DNA from: Gilliamella sp. wkB171
GTDB lineage: Bacteria; Pseudomonadota; Gammaproteobacteria; Enterobacterales; Orbaceae
DNA length: 64,000 bases
NCBI RefSeq assembly: GCF_001693755.1
Contig: NZ_LYST01000021.1
Span: 1-64,000, forward strand
Direction of reading: 5' to 3'
Every line of letters starts with the position of its first letter. Positions within the stretch are counted from its first letter, which is position 1. The notes under the pieces were generated by a model. That model did no database searches. It saw only the letters and a program-made list of their open reading frames with translations, and was not told the DNA's origin. A program made the translations under genes and the position numbers. This document shows, in pieces, positions 9,088 through 19,702 of the stretch.

Positions 9088-9846
9088 ATGCGCATAGTCA
9101 ATGTATTAAAAATACTTACATCACAAGCTAAAATCACAAATGTTTTAATAATGTTAAATGTGGGTTATTTTGTGGTATCACGATTATTAGGTTTCACTAC
9201 ATTAACCTATATGACTGATGAACAATTCCTTATTCTTTGGGGAGCAGATAATGCGGAATTAACCTTATTTTACCATGAATATTGGCGCTTATTTACCAGT
9301 ATGTTTGTTCATGCTGATTTGACACATTTAGTAATGAACATGCTTGCCTTATGGAGCGTAGGCCCTATTTTAGAAAAACGCATACCAGCTTTTGTGTATA
9401 TTGGGATCTACTTGTTTTCCGGTTTGTTTGCTAACTTAATCAGTGACTTTTTTTTACTTTATCAACATGTGGTTAGCTGCGGTGCGTCGGGCGCCATTAT
9501 TGGTGTTATCACCTCACTATTAGCTTATAGTTTAGTATTTAAAACTAATTTCGAAGAAATGCCAATCAAAGCTATCTTAATTAGTTTAGTCTTAACCGCA
9601 GGACTGGGATTGTTACCGTCTATTAATAATATTGCCCATGTAGCGGGCGCAATTAGCGGATTTATCATAAGCTTTGCTCTCTTTACTTGTCTTAAATTGG
9701 CCAATTATCCAAGTAAATTAGGCATGATACTGCTTTTAACTTTACTTGTAATTGTAGCGGCTATATTCGTTTTATTGGTCTATGAATTAACCCCATATGA
9801 AGAATTATTTTACAAATATCTGGAGCTATATCATAAAAATGACTGA
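9088..9846 (+). CDS. Rhomboid family intramembrane serine protease
   Basis: Integral membrane protease that cleaves transmembrane segments. I start it at the ATG at 9088 (252 residues) with an AAGGAT ribosome-binding site; an in-frame start at 9019 would run through the end of the acetyltransferase gene. About six hydrophobic segments are present. WRLFTSMFVHADLTHLVMNM (residues 66-85) is the loop-1/TM2 signature with the HxxxN-type motif. The nucleophile is S134 in GASGA, and the histidine partner H184 lies in NIAHVAGAISG. It lacks the GlpG-type cytosolic N-terminal domain, so it is a minimal rhomboid rather than a clear GlpG orthologue. Confidence 0.88.
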   Translation: MRIVNVLKILTSQAKITNVLIMLNVGYFVVSRLLGFTTLTYMTDEQFLILWGADNAELTLFYHEYWRLFTSMFVHADLTHLVMNMLALWSVGPILEKRIPAFVYIGIYLFSGLFANLISDFFLLYQHVVSCGASGAIIGVITSLLAYSLVFKTNFEEMPIKAILISLVLTAGLGLLPSINNIAHVAGAISGFIISFALFTCLKLANYPSKLGMILLLTLLVIVAAIFVLLVYELTPYEELFYKYLELYHKND

Positions 9847-9884
9847 AAAAAAGCGCGAATAATTCATTTCATACCGCGCTTTTG
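9846..9884. terminator. Bidirectional terminator between rhomboid gene and lolE
   Basis: A 9-bp stem (AAAAGCGCG / CGCGCTTTT) with A- and T-rich flanks sits between two converging genes, so it can terminate either transcript. Confidence 0.75.
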
Positions 9885-9900
9885 TAATGAAAATATATCG

Positions 9901-11142
9901 CTAAAAACTATTTAAAATACGAGCAGGATCGACTTTACAAGCTCGCTTAGCAGGATAATAACTCGCAACTAAGCTTAATAACATAGCTGTAACAAATACT
10001 ATTGCGACATCGGTAAAATGAATTTCTGAAGGTAAAAAATCGACAAAATAGATATGGCTATTTAAAATTTTATGTCCCATCAGTGATTCGACTACTTTCA
10101 TAATATTTGATAATTGCCATGCAATTACAACACCTAATATTACGCCCATTAAACTCCCAATCAATCCAGAAATAATGCCATACCAAATAAAGATATGTTT
10201 GATCAGGCCATTGGTTGCACCAAGCGTTTTAAGTATAGCAATATCACGTTGCTTATCTTTCACAGCAATAACAAGTGTAGATACAATATTAAAACAAGCA
10301 ACGCCAATAACTACAATCATCGCCAGATACATAATTTGTCTTATCATCTGAATATCTCGGTACATAAAACCATAAGCGTTTTCCCAACTATTAAAAGACA
10401 AATTCATATTCAAACCCAATGTAGCTTGAGCAATAATACGGCTTGCATCGAATACTTTATCGACATTAACCATAACACCCGTGACACTGTCACCCATGTC
10501 CAGCAACTTTTGTGCATCAGCTAGAGGCACTAAAGCCACATTGTTACTTAAGCTACCACTTAAATCTAAAATACCAATAACGTGTAAACGTACGCGCTTT
10601 GGTTGTTTAAGTTGAGTTGAGTCATTGGTTGATACTGGAAGTAATAACGAAACCCAGCTGCCCTCTTTTATTGATAATGTTTTGGCTAATCCTGCACCAA
10701 TAATCACCTGTTGACTATCAGATTTAAATTTTTGCCATTTGTTATTCAATACAAATTTAGGCAGCGCGCTTGTTTGGCTTTCTTGTTCAGGATCGATACC
10801 TTGCACTTCAACCGCGCCAAGTTTGCTACCATTTTCAATCAAACCAGTAAAATTGACAAAAGGCACTGCTGAAACAATATCCTTATTTTCTTTTAACTCT
10901 TTTTGCACCTGACGCCATTGTTCTAAATTGCCATATTGCGGATATAATTGTCCATGCGGTACAACCGATAAAACACGATTATGTAATTCGCGTTCAAAGC
11001 CATTCATCGCACTTAAGCCAATTATTAAAGCAGCAATACCAATAGCGATACTCATTGTTGAGATAATCGAAATTAAAGACAGCATGCCACTTTTACGCCG
11101 ACCTTTTCGAAATTTAATAGCCGTTATTAATGATAAATTCAT
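9901..11142 (-). CDS. lolE: Lipoprotein-releasing ABC transporter permease LolE
   Basis: Inner-membrane permease of the LolCDE complex, which extracts outer-membrane lipoproteins and passes them to LolA. At 413 residues it has the family size. One N-terminal membrane helix (SLISIISTMSIAIGIAALIIGLSAMNGFE) is followed by a large periplasmic domain (about residues 45-265) and three C-terminal helices. The C-terminus (SYYPAKRACKVDPARILNSF) is typical of MacB/FtsX-type permeases. It is last in lolC-lolD-lolE, with two bases between lolD and lolE. The coding region contains a perfect matS motif at 10481-10493. Confidence 0.93.
   Translation of the reverse strand: MNLSLITAIKFRKGRRKSGMLSLISIISTMSIAIGIAALIIGLSAMNGFERELHNRVLSVVPHGQLYPQYGNLEQWRQVQKELKENKDIVSAVPFVNFTGLIENGSKLGAVEVQGIDPEQESQTSALPKFVLNNKWQKFKSDSQQVIIGAGLAKTLSIKEGSWVSLLLPVSTNDSTQLKQPKRVRLHVIGILDLSGSLSNNVALVPLADAQKLLDMGDSVTGVMVNVDKVFDASRIIAQATLGLNMNLSFNSWENAYGFMYRDIQMIRQIMYLAMIVVIGVACFNIVSTLVIAVKDKQRDIAILKTLGATNGLIKHIFIWYGIISGLIGSLMGVILGVVIAWQLSNIMKVVESLMGHKILNSHIYFVDFLPSEIHFTDVAIVFVTAMLLSLVASYYPAKRACKVDPARILNSF
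10481..10493. promoter_or_regulatory. matS site (MatP binding) inside lolE
   Basis: GTGACACTGTCAC fits the matS consensus GTGACRNYGTCAC at every position. MatP itself is encoded at 45879-46343. A full match is expected by chance about once in four megabases of random sequence, so a single hit is suggestive but not proof that this segment lies in the Ter macrodomain. Confidence 0.55.
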
Positions 11143-11144
11143 AG

Positions 11145-11861
11145 TTAATTTTCCAGTAACGGTTTGTCTGACTCACAATTACTCAACAATTGCCCATCAC
11201 TCATAATTAACTGTTTATCCAGCTTTTTGGCCAAACTTAAATCATGCGTAACCACTAAAAAAGCGGTGCCGTGTTCACGATTTAATCGAATTAACAAATC
11301 AAAAATAGTATCGGCAGTTGATTTATCGAGATTTCCTGTTGGTTCATCCGCCATCACTAATGCAGGATTATTGATTAAGGCGCGGCCAATAGCGACTCGT
11401 TGGCGTTCCCCACCCGAAAGTTCAGCCGGTCGATGGTTTGCTCGTTTCACTAAGTTAACCGATTCTAACATTGCCATTGCCCGTTTTTTAGCTTCGTTAG
11501 CCGAAACACCGCCAATTAATAACGGCATCGCCACATTTTCAAGTGCAGTAAAATCGGGTAAAAGGTGATGAAACTGATAAACAAAACCAATTTCTTGATT
11601 ACGTAAATGCGCTTTTTGCACTTCAGACAATTGATTAAGTTGTTGTGATTTAAATAAGATTTCGCCAGATGTTGGCTTATCTAAGCCACCGAGCAAATGT
11701 AAAAGTGTACTTTTACCCGAGCCTGAGCTTCCAATAATAGCTAACATATCGCTACGATAGATATCAAATGATACATTTTTTAACACTTCGGTCACCATTT
11801 TGCCTTCTTTATAGGTTTTATAAAGATTTTTAGCGCAAAGTAGTATTTCTGAATTATTCAT
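11145..11861 (-). CDS. lolD: Lipoprotein-releasing ABC transporter ATPase LolD
   Basis: Cytoplasmic ATPase of LolCDE. Walker [10 protein letters not shown] is near residue 42, the Q-loop [21 protein letters not shown] near 90, the signature [15 protein letters not shown] near 145, and Walker [12 protein letters not shown] near 170. The start at 11861 (MNNSEILL, 238 residues) fits the family. It overlaps the lolC stop by 8 bases, and the alternative upstream start would deepen that overlap. ATP hydrolysis here powers lipoprotein transfer to LolA. Confidence 0.95.
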   Translation of the reverse strand: MNNSEILLCAKNLYKTYKEGKMVTEVLKNVSFDIYRSDMLAIIGSSGSGKSTLLHLLGGLDKPTSGEILFKSQQLNQLSEVQKAHLRNQEIGFVYQFHHLLPDFTALENVAMPLLIGGVSANEAKKRAMAMLESVNLVKRANHRPAELSGGERQRVAIGRALINNPALVMADEPTGNLDKSTADTIFDLLIRLNREHGTAFLVVTHDLSLAKKLDKQLIMSDGQLLSNCESDKPLLEN

Positions 11862-13065
11862 AACGTAAAGCCTCGGCAGGTTGAATATTGGCTGCACGAT
11901 AAGCAGGATAGATAGTTGAAATTAGCGATAACATAAGCAATCCAATGATAATAAATATAATTTGTGATGGTTCAACCAACGAAGGTAACTCAATACCTGC
12001 AAATGATAACCCCAAAACTTGCATAAGTTCATTCAAATTCAAAGCAAGTAACAGGCCAATAATACTGCCTAATAAAGTCCCCATCACGCCGGAACTAGCA
12101 CCTTGAATAATAAAAATCAGCATAATTTTAAATCGTGATAATCCTTGAGTTTTCAGGATTGCAACTTCACCTTGCTTTTCCATCACTAATAAACTTAGCG
12201 AAGTGATGATATTAAATGCAGCGACAATAACAATTAAGCTTATCAATAAGCCCATCACATTCTTTTCCATTTTTATAGCTTGAAATAACTCCCCGCGTTT
12301 GGCACGCCAATCATTAAATATCAAACCATCGGGTAAAGGCGTATTTGTTACCGCTGCGATATTTAGAGGGTTTTCTAAAAACAGACGCCAGCTTGTAATC
12401 ATATTAGCGGGATAACGTAACAGATTTCTTGCATCGGATTGGTTAATATAAATTAGCGCTTGATTGATATCATGATTGACCGAAAATAACCCAACAATAT
12501 TGAATAAACGCTGAGAAGGGATTCGCCCTACTGGGGTAATTTGGCTGGCATCTGTGACCATCAAACGAATTTTATCACCAACTGTCACCCCCAATTGATT
12601 TGCTAATGTCTGCCCTAAAATCACGTTATATTGCCCAGCTTGTAGATCAGTTATTGAGCCACTATAAATATAATCATTGATAGGATCTTCATCTTCTGCT
12701 GTAATGCCCATTAATGTGCTTACGGTAATACTTTGTTCACTTTGTAATATTACATCGCCAGTCACTAATGGTGTGATTCGATTGACGCCCTTAATACTAT
12801 TAAAAAGCGTGCTTGGCGTGAGATTAGGATCGATTCGACCTTGCGTTGAAGTAATTTGTGCTTGGGGGAAGAATTTTAAAATACTATTTTGCATTTGATT
12901 TTCAAGCCCATTCATTACCGACAACACGACAATTAAGCCAATCGAGCCTAGCATAATCCCTATCATCGATAACCAAGAGACAAAACGACCAAAGCCATCT
13001 GTTTTTTGACCATAAACATAGCGTAAACCGATATAAAAAACTAATGGGCGAAATATTTTTGACAT
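11854..13065 (-). CDS. lolC: Lipoprotein-releasing ABC transporter permease LolC
   Basis: First gene of the lolCDE operon; partner permease that contacts LolA. The 403 residues show an N-terminal helix ([26 protein letters not shown]), a periplasmic domain, three C-terminal helices and the ending [21 protein letters not shown]. The early segment [16 protein letters not shown] is typical of LolC/LolE. I call it LolC by its place at the head of the operon and its length. It is divergent from mfd, as in many gammaproteobacteria. Confidence 0.92.
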   Translation of the reverse strand: MSKIFRPLVFYIGLRYVYGQKTDGFGRFVSWLSMIGIMLGSIGLIVVLSVMNGLENQMQNSILKFFPQAQITSTQGRIDPNLTPSTLFNSIKGVNRITPLVTGDVILQSEQSITVSTLMGITAEDEDPINDYIYSGSITDLQAGQYNVILGQTLANQLGVTVGDKIRLMVTDASQITPVGRIPSQRLFNIVGLFSVNHDINQALIYINQSDARNLLRYPANMITSWRLFLENPLNIAAVTNTPLPDGLIFNDWRAKRGELFQAIKMEKNVMGLLISLIVIVAAFNIITSLSLLVMEKQGEVAILKTQGLSRFKIMLIFIIQGASSGVMGTLLGSIIGLLLALNLNELMQVLGLSFAGIELPSLVEPSQIIFIIIGLLMLSLISTIYPAYRAANIQPAEALRYE

Positions 13066-13212
13066 AAACGTATATATTACCTAAAACTTTTAATGAAGTT
13101 TACTCGTTAAATAGAATTTGCTTATCATACAGGATTAAACAATTATAGAAAACAACCACGTAATTACGCTATAATCTTTCGATAACTTTTTTTGATATCA
13201 AAAAAAATTCCT

Positions 13213-16200
13213 ATGCCTAAAACAATCAATATATCAACACTTATTCCACAAAAGCCTGGGGAAATAAAACACTGTGGTCAACTAGTTGGCTCAGCTTTAT
13301 CACTATTTTGTGCGCAAGCAATTCAAGCTCATAACGGATTAGTGGTGATTATTACCGATGATATGCAACAAACCTCACGCATACACGAAGAACTAAAACA
13401 ATTTTCGCCCTTTCCGTCTATTTTTTTCCCAGATTGGGAAACCTTACCTTATGACAGTTTTTCCCCACATCAAGACATTGTATCGGCACGCTTATCTTGC
13501 TTATATCACCTTGGTCATTTAACCAAAGGTGCTCTGATCTTACCAATTAATACATTAATGCAAAAAGTTTGCCCGCAAAGCTTTTTAGGTGGGCATGTAT
13601 TCATGATGAAAAAAGGTCTACAGATAAGCCGTGAACACCTACGTTTACAATTAGAAAATGCGGGTTATCGCTCAGTAAGTCAAGTAATGGAACATGGTGA
13701 ATATGCCACACGAGGCGCATTATTTGATATTTTTCCAATGGGCAGTGATAAACCTTATCGTATTGATTTTTTTGATGATGAAATTGATAGCATTCGAACT
13801 TTTGATGTTGAAAGCCAACGCACTTTTGAAGAAATTGAGCAAATTCAACTGCTACCAGCACATGAATTTCCATTTGATAAAGCAGCTATTGAGCTATTTC
13901 GTAGTCAATGGCGTGAACAATTTGCAGTAAGATTAGAGCCAGAAAGCATTTATCAGCAAGTCAGTAAAAACATCCTACCAACAGGTATTGAATATTGGCA
14001 AGCGTTATTCTTTAGTGAGCCGTTGGTGCCGCTGTTTTCATATTTTTTAGATAATACTTTGATCATTAATACGGCAAATATTGAACAGTTTGCCAATAAA
14101 TATTGGCAAGACATTAATCAGCGATACGAAAGTCGCCAAGTTGATCCAATGCGTCCACTATTATCACCCTCGGTTATTTGGTCTAAAACCGATGAAATAT
14201 TTGCGCAATTTAAACATTATCCGCGACTTATTGTAGCAAACGAAGCGGTTAATCAATCAACTAAAAATATTAACTTACCTTTTAGTGCATTGCCTGATGT
14301 TGCAATACAAATTCAACATAAAGATCCTTATTTTCATTTTGAACAATTTAGTCAGCAATTTGCGGGTAAAATTATTTTTTCAGTCGAATCAGAAGGACGT
14401 AAAGAAGCGCTTCAAGAAATACTTGGCCGGCTACGTATTTATCCCACAACAATTACCCAATTAGATCAACTAGACAATATCGATAATCGCTTTTTTGTCA
14501 TCATTGGCGCAAGCGAACAAGGATTTATAGATTTACAGCACAATTTTGCGTTTATCACAGAAAATGAATTGCTAGGACGACGAATTATTCGCCGTAAAAA
14601 AGAGTCAAAACAATCAATTAATACTGATTCTTTAATTCGTAGTTTAGCTGAATTAACACCGGGTAAACCAGTGGTACATTTAGAACATGGGGTTGGACGA
14701 TATGCAGGATTAACCACACTTGAAACGGGTGGTATTACAGCAGAATATCTTATTTTACTCTATGCTAACGAAACTAAACTTTATGTACCTGTTTCGTCGC
14801 TGAACCTAATTAGTCGTTATTCTGGTGGCGATGAAGAAAATGCGCCCTTAAATAAACTGGGTACCGATGCGTGGAGTAAAGCACGGCAAAAAGCGGCTGA
14901 AAAAGTCCGCGATGTGGCAGCTGAATTACTCGATATCTATGCTGAGCGTGAAAGCAAACCTGGTTTTGAATTTAAACAAGATCGTGAACAATACAAACTC
15001 TTTTGTGAAGCTTTTCCTTATCAAGAAACGGAAGATCAACAAAATGCCATTGGTGCTGTTATTGGTGATATGTGCTCCCCTTATGCTATGGACAGATTGG
15101 TATGTGGGGATGTAGGATTTGGCAAAACCGAAGTTGCCATTCGAGCGGCTTTTTTAGCGGTAATTAATCATAAACAAGCCGCAGTTTTAGTACCTACAAC
15201 GCTATTAGCACAGCAACACTATGAAAATTTTTGCGATCGTTTTGCCAATTGGCCAATACGTATTGAAAGTTTATCCCGCTTTAAAACAGCAAAACAGCAA
15301 CAAGCAGTAATTCAAGCACTTGCTGAAGGCAAAGTAGATATTGTCATCGGTACACATAAATTACTGCAAGAAGACGTTAAATGGAAAGATTTAGGCTTAC
15401 TTATTGTTGATGAAGAACATCGGTTTGGGGTTCGACAAAAAGAGCGGATCAAGGCTATGCGTGCCAATATTGATATTTTAACATTGACTGCAACGCCAAT
15501 TCCTAGAACGCTTAACATGGCAATGAGTGGTATGCGCGATCTCTCGATTATTGCAACGCCACCAGCTCGCCGTTTAGCTGTAAAAACGTTTGTCCGGGAA
15601 TACGACGATTTAGTTATTCGTGAAGCCATTTTACGAGAAATTTTACGTGGTGGTCAGATCTACTATTTACATAATGATGTATCAGATATCGAAGCAGTCG
15701 CTGAAAAACTAGCCGAACTGGTACCGGAAGCCCGAATTGCAATTGGTCATGGACAAATGCATGAACGCGATCTTGAAAGAATAATGAATGATTTTCATCA
15801 TCAACGATTTAATCTTCTAGTCTGCACAACTATTGTCGAAACAGGTATTGACATTCCTAACGCCAATACCATTATCATTGAACGTGCAGATAAATTTGGT
15901 CTGGCACAATTACACCAACTGCGCGGACGCGTTGGGCGTTCTTACCATCAAGCTTATGCTTATCTGTTAACGCCGCACCCTAAATTACTAAGTAAAGATG
16001 CTAAAAAGCGGCTTGACGCTATCGCCACATTAGAAGATTTAGGTGCAGGTTTTGCCCTCGCAACGCACGATCTTGAGATTCGTGGTGCTGGTGAATTGCT
16101 CGGCAGTGATCAAAGTGGGCAAATTGAGACCATTGGTTTTAATTTGTATATCGAATTGCTTGAAGATGCCGTTAAATCATTAAAGGAAGGTAAAGAACCA

Positions 16201-16671
16201 ACACTCGAATCTTTACTGAATAATCAACAAACCGAGATAGAATTACGCTTACCAACATTAATTCCTGATGATTTTATTCCCGATGTTAACACACGTCTAT
16301 CCCTGTATAAACGCATCGCAAGTGTCGATGATTTAGATGAGTTAACCGATATTCAAGTGGAAATGCGCGATCGTTTTGGTCAATTACCCGATGCTGTTTT
16401 GTTTTTATTAGACATTACTAAAATTCGTCATCATGCAAGCCAGCTTGGCATTACTAAAATTGAATTGGGTGAAAAAGGCGGTTTCATCGAGTTTGGCCCT
16501 AACAATAAAATTTCGGTCGATTATTTAATAGAAATGATTCAAAAAGAGCCAAAAAATTATCGCCTAGAGGGCACAAATCGATTAAAATTGTTGAAATCAG
16601 AATTACAACGTCTTGAACGTATTGAATATATTAAAAATTTATTGGTTGATTTTGCTAAACATCAAGCTTAA
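13213..16671 (+). CDS. mfd: Transcription-repair coupling factor Mfd
   Basis: Large ATP-driven translocase that removes RNA polymerase stalled at DNA damage and recruits UvrA. The product is about 1152 residues and close to E. coli Mfd throughout. Order: UvrB-like N-terminal domain (DWETLPYDSFSPHQDI; MEHGEYATRGALFDIFP), RNAP-interaction domain (HLEHGVGRYAGL), helicase motor with Walker A GDVGFGKTEVA (about residue 632) and DEEH box VDEEHRFG (about 733), then LHQLRGRVGRS and the C-terminal TRCF domain. I choose the ATG at 13213; a TTG 21 bases upstream is in frame but weaker. A TATAAT at 13170-13175 is a plausible -10. Confidence 0.96.
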   Translation: MPKTINISTLIPQKPGEIKHCGQLVGSALSLFCAQAIQAHNGLVVIITDDMQQTSRIHEELKQFSPFPSIFFPDWETLPYDSFSPHQDIVSARLSCLYHLGHLTKGALILPINTLMQKVCPQSFLGGHVFMMKKGLQISREHLRLQLENAGYRSVSQVMEHGEYATRGALFDIFPMGSDKPYRIDFFDDEIDSIRTFDVESQRTFEEIEQIQLLPAHEFPFDKAAIELFRSQWREQFAVRLEPESIYQQVSKNILPTGIEYWQALFFSEPLVPLFSYFLDNTLIINTANIEQFANKYWQDINQRYESRQVDPMRPLLSPSVIWSKTDEIFAQFKHYPRLIVANEAVNQSTKNINLPFSALPDVAIQIQHKDPYFHFEQFSQQFAGKIIFSVESEGRKEALQEILGRLRIYPTTITQLDQLDNIDNRFFVIIGASEQGFIDLQHNFAFITENELLGRRIIRRKKESKQSINTDSLIRSLAELTPGKPVVHLEHGVGRYAGLTTLETGGITAEYLILLYANETKLYVPVSSLNLISRYSGGDEENAPLNKLGTDAWSKARQKAAEKVRDVAAELLDIYAERESKPGFEFKQDREQYKLFCEAFPYQETEDQQNAIGAVIGDMCSPYAMDRLVCGDVGFGKTEVAIRAAFLAVINHKQAAVLVPTTLLAQQHYENFCDRFANWPIRIESLSRFKTAKQQQAVIQALAEGKVDIVIGTHKLLQEDVKWKDLGLLIVDEEHRFGVRQKERIKAMRANIDILTLTATPIPRTLNMAMSGMRDLSIIATPPARRLAVKTFVREYDDLVIREAILREILRGGQIYYLHNDVSDIEAVAEKLAELVPEARIAIGHGQMHERDLERIMNDFHHQRFNLLVCTTIVETGIDIPNANTIIIERADKFGLAQLHQLRGRVGRSYHQAYAYLLTPHPKLLSKDAKKRLDAIATLEDLGAGFALATHDLEIRGAGELLGSDQSGQIETIGFNLYIELLEDAVKSLKEGKEPTLESLLNNQQTEIELRLPTLIPDDFIPDVNTRLSLYKRIASVDDLDELTDIQVEMRDRFGQLPDAVLFLLDITKIRHHASQLGITKIELGEKGGFIEFGPNNKISVDYLIEMIQKEPKNYRLEGTNRLKLLKSELQRLERIEYIKNLLVDFAKHQA

Positions 16672-16707
16672 CAACATAATTCATCATTAATTTAAAAGAG
16701 AAATATA

Positions 16708-18213
16708 ATGAAAAAAAGCACACTGGCAGTTGGTATTATTGCAATATTAGGAATTGGATACGTTGGCACAGCATGGTATACAGGTAATATCATTGAAAGA
16801 GACATCGATAGTAAGTTAGAGCAAATAACAGAAATTGCCAATAAATATCAAGATGATTTTACCGTGAAATTTGCTTACAGCAATTATGAAAAGCATATTT
16901 TTTCAACTAAAATGCATTTAACCATTACCCTATCGCCTATCGATTCCCCTAATGATAGCATCAATTTATTTAATGATGATATTACCATCCATCATGGTCC
17001 ATTCCCAATTGCCGCGCTAAGCAAAGGTTGTTTAACACCACAGATGGCTTGGATAGATTATACAATGACCGAACAGGCCTACCCTGAACTTTGGAAACTT
17101 GCTGGTGACAAGCCACTTATTACAGGGCATGCTGGTGTAAGTTATGGTCAATATTTGACTGTTGCATTGGCCAATAAAGCCATTACCATGACCAATGCTC
17201 AATGGGATGGGCTTGACGGTAAACTCGATATTTCTGAAGGAAACTACACATTTGAAAGTAATAGTGATGCATCAAGCATTAAAAGTACGGCTAATTTAGA
17301 CAAATTTGTTTATCAATTAAATGATAATAATTCAATTTCACTAAATAAATTAAAATTATCAGCACAGCCAAATAGTGAGAAAGGCAAGATAAATTACGAG
17401 ATTAGCTTTGATAACTTTAAAACTATTATGGATGATTTTGATATACAGGGCAATGTTGAAGTCAGTAATGTTAATAGCAAAGGTGTCATTGATTCGAATG
17501 ATGTTAATATGGATATCGAAACAACGTTTGATAAATTTACCTTTATACCAACTGACAAATATTCAAATTTAATGTCACAAGTTGAACTGCAAAAATTTGA
17601 TTTGAAGCAAAAATCCTCAGTTAACTCAACCAATACTGTCGATGGTTCAACAAAATCAACAATTGGTTCTATCATTTTTGGTCAACAAAACTTAGGCTCA
17701 ACCCTTTTAGATCTGGATTTTAAAGGTGTTGATAAAAGATTTATTTTTTCAAATATAAATGGCTTATATAATTATAATAGTGACGCTTCTAGCAATCCAG
17801 CTAATACTAAAGTAACGTTGAATAAGTTTAATTTTCACAATGCTAGTGGCGACATAAATATGACCGCAAATATTGATATTTCTGGTGTTGACAGTGATGA
17901 TTTAACCATCAGCGATATTGATAATATTAATGCATTGCAATTTAGCCTATATGCACCATTTGATGTCATGGCCCGTTTTGCTGCACAAATGGATAACCCG
18001 AAAAGCAACGAAGTCACGCCAGATCAACTATCTAAAGCCAACCAAACAGTTCAAATCATGGCAAAAATGTTCTTAAGTGGTTCTGATACATTCGTATTTA
18101 ATAAAGACAACATCAAAGGCGTATTCTCTGACATAGATTTTTCTAAAGATAAAGATGAGGTTTTAGTGAATGGTAAAGCAATTGCTAAAGATGAATTTTT
18201 AAATAATCTATAA
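16708..18213 (+). CDS. YdgA family protein (DUF945)
   Basis: Predicted inner-membrane-anchored protein of 501 residues, the usual DUF945/YdgA size. An N-terminal signal-anchor (STLAVGIIAILGIGYVGTAWYTG) is followed by a long beta-rich extracytoplasmic region with many Asp/Asn/Ser-rich strands, including FHNASGDINMTANID near residue 375. E. coli YdgA is an envelope protein of unsettled function. The ribosome-binding site is AAGAGA. It follows mfd with a 36-base gap, so it may share its transcript, and ends at a good intrinsic terminator. Confidence 0.8.
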   Translation: MKKSTLAVGIIAILGIGYVGTAWYTGNIIERDIDSKLEQITEIANKYQDDFTVKFAYSNYEKHIFSTKMHLTITLSPIDSPNDSINLFNDDITIHHGPFPIAALSKGCLTPQMAWIDYTMTEQAYPELWKLAGDKPLITGHAGVSYGQYLTVALANKAITMTNAQWDGLDGKLDISEGNYTFESNSDASSIKSTANLDKFVYQLNDNNSISLNKLKLSAQPNSEKGKINYEISFDNFKTIMDDFDIQGNVEVSNVNSKGVIDSNDVNMDIETTFDKFTFIPTDKYSNLMSQVELQKFDLKQKSSVNSTNTVDGSTKSTIGSIIFGQQNLGSTLLDLDFKGVDKRFIFSNINGLYNYNSDASSNPANTKVTLNKFNFHNASGDINMTANIDISGVDSDDLTISDIDNINALQFSLYAPFDVMARFAAQMDNPKSNEVTPDQLSKANQTVQIMAKMFLSGSDTFVFNKDNIKGVFSDIDFSKDKDEVLVNGKAIAKDEFLNNL

Positions 18214-18248
18214 TTACCTATCACATAAAATCTGATAACAGATAAGCT

Positions 18249-18281
18249 ATTGCGCCGGTCAATTCTGGCGCAATGTTTTTT
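18249..18281 (+). terminator. Intrinsic terminator after the YdgA-like gene
   Basis: An 8-bp stem (ATTGCGCC / GGCGCAAT) with a 10-base loop is followed by G and then seven T residues. It separates the mfd/ydgA transcript from mmuP. Confidence 0.85.
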
Positions 18282-18304
18282 AAATCATTAAGTAAAAACA
18301 GGTT

Positions 18305-19702
18305 ATGAACACAAACTCCCCTTCTCACAATGAAAATCAATTTAAACGTACCATGAAAACTCGGCATTTAATAATGCTATCGCTAGGTGGCGTGATTGGT
18401 ACAGGGTTATTTTTCAATACAGGTTATATTATCGCAACAGCCGGCGCAGTTGGCGCAATTATCGCCTATTTAATTGGTGCTTTAGTTGTTTATTTAGTCA
18501 TGCTATGTCTTGGGGAACTGGCTGTTGCCATGCCCGAAACAGGCGCATTTCATACTTATGCGTCGCGATTTATCAGTCCTGGCACAGGCTACACTGTTGC
18601 TTGGCTTTATTGGTTAACTTGGACTGTAGCACTAGGTTCTAGCTTTACTGCTGCTGGCCTATGTATGCAGTATTGGTTTCCTAATGTTTCGGTTTGGATT
18701 TGGTGTCTAATTTTCTGTGTCGTGATTTTTGCTCTAAATATTATTACTGCTCAATTTTTTGCGGAAAGTGAATTTTGGTTTTCAATAATTAAAGTGGTCA
18801 CCATTATTATCTTTATTATTGCTGGCTCAGCTGCAATATTTGGCTTTATTCCAATGAAAAACGACATGCCAGCGCCTTTTTTACATAATATAACTGATAA
18901 TGGCTGGTTTCCAAATGGAATTATTCCGATTATTATGACGATGGTTTCAGTTAATTTTGCTTTTTCTGGTACCGAATTAATAGGCATTGCCGCTGGCGAA
19001 ACGCATAATCCTGAAAAAAGCATACCGTTAGCAATTAAAACCACAATTTTAAGATTGATTATCTTTTTTGTCGGCACTATTTTTGTGTTAGCCGCATTAT
19101 TACCAATGGATCAAGCTGGCGTAATTAAAAGTCCATTTGTTATGGTATTTGAAAATATTGGTTTACCTTATGCCGCTGATCTCTTTAATTTTGTTATCTT
19201 AACCGCAATTTTGTCAGCAGCAAACTCTGGGTTATATGCATCGGGACGTATGCTTTGGTCACTTTCAAATCAAGGTACCTTGCCAAAATGCTTTAGCAAA
19301 TTAACTCGTAAAGGCATTCCAACTATTGCTATCGCCGTCAGTATGCTAGGTGGGCTGTTAGCACTATTTTCAAGTGTTATTGCGCCCGATACGGTATTTG
19401 TTGCACTAACTGCTATTTCCGGATTTGCCGTAGTTGCAGTGTGGTTAAGCATTTGTGCTTCACACTACTTTTTTAGAAAACAACTTTCAGCCGCTGAGCT
19501 AAAAACATTAAAATATAAAGCCCCACTATACCCAATTGTGCCTATATTAGGTTTTATATTATGCTTAATTGCCTGTGTGGGGCTCGCCTTCGATCCAGAG
19601 CAACGTATTGCATTATATTGTGGTATTCCTTTTGTTATTGTTTGTTTTATTGCGCATCATTTCACTGAAAAATATCAAAAAAAGAGTCATACCAATGAAT
19701 AG
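18305..19702 (+). CDS. mmuP: S-methylmethionine permease
   Basis: APC-superfamily transporter of the AAT family, very close to E. coli MmuP along its length (465 residues against 467). It has 12 predicted membrane helices. The N-terminal [18 protein letters not shown] and the [17 protein letters not shown] segment (near residue 220) are diagnostic for the family. It imports S-methylmethionine, a compound abundant in plant tissue and pollen. Its last 8 bases overlap mmuM, so the two are translationally coupled. I saw no MetJ box before it. Confidence 0.9.
   Translation: MNTNSPSHNENQFKRTMKTRHLIMLSLGGVIGTGLFFNTGYIIATAGAVGAIIAYLIGALVVYLVMLCLGELAVAMPETGAFHTYASRFISPGTGYTVAWLYWLTWTVALGSSFTAAGLCMQYWFPNVSVWIWCLIFCVVIFALNIITAQFFAESEFWFSIIKVVTIIIFIIAGSAAIFGFIPMKNDMPAPFLHNITDNGWFPNGIIPIIMTMVSVNFAFSGTELIGIAAGETHNPEKSIPLAIKTTILRLIIFFVGTIFVLAALLPMDQAGVIKSPFVMVFENIGLPYAADLFNFVILTAILSAANSGLYASGRMLWSLSNQGTLPKCFSKLTRKGIPTIAIAVSMLGGLLALFSSVIAPDTVFVALTAISGFAVVAVWLSICASHYFFRKQLSAAELKTLKYKAPLYPIVPILGFILCLIACVGLAFDPEQRIALYCGIPFVIVCFIAHHFTEKYQKKSHTNE

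Noticed and set aside
10195-10524. Plus-strand open frame of 109 codons inside lolE
   Set aside because: It is antisense to a conserved gene and has no family features or ribosome-binding site.
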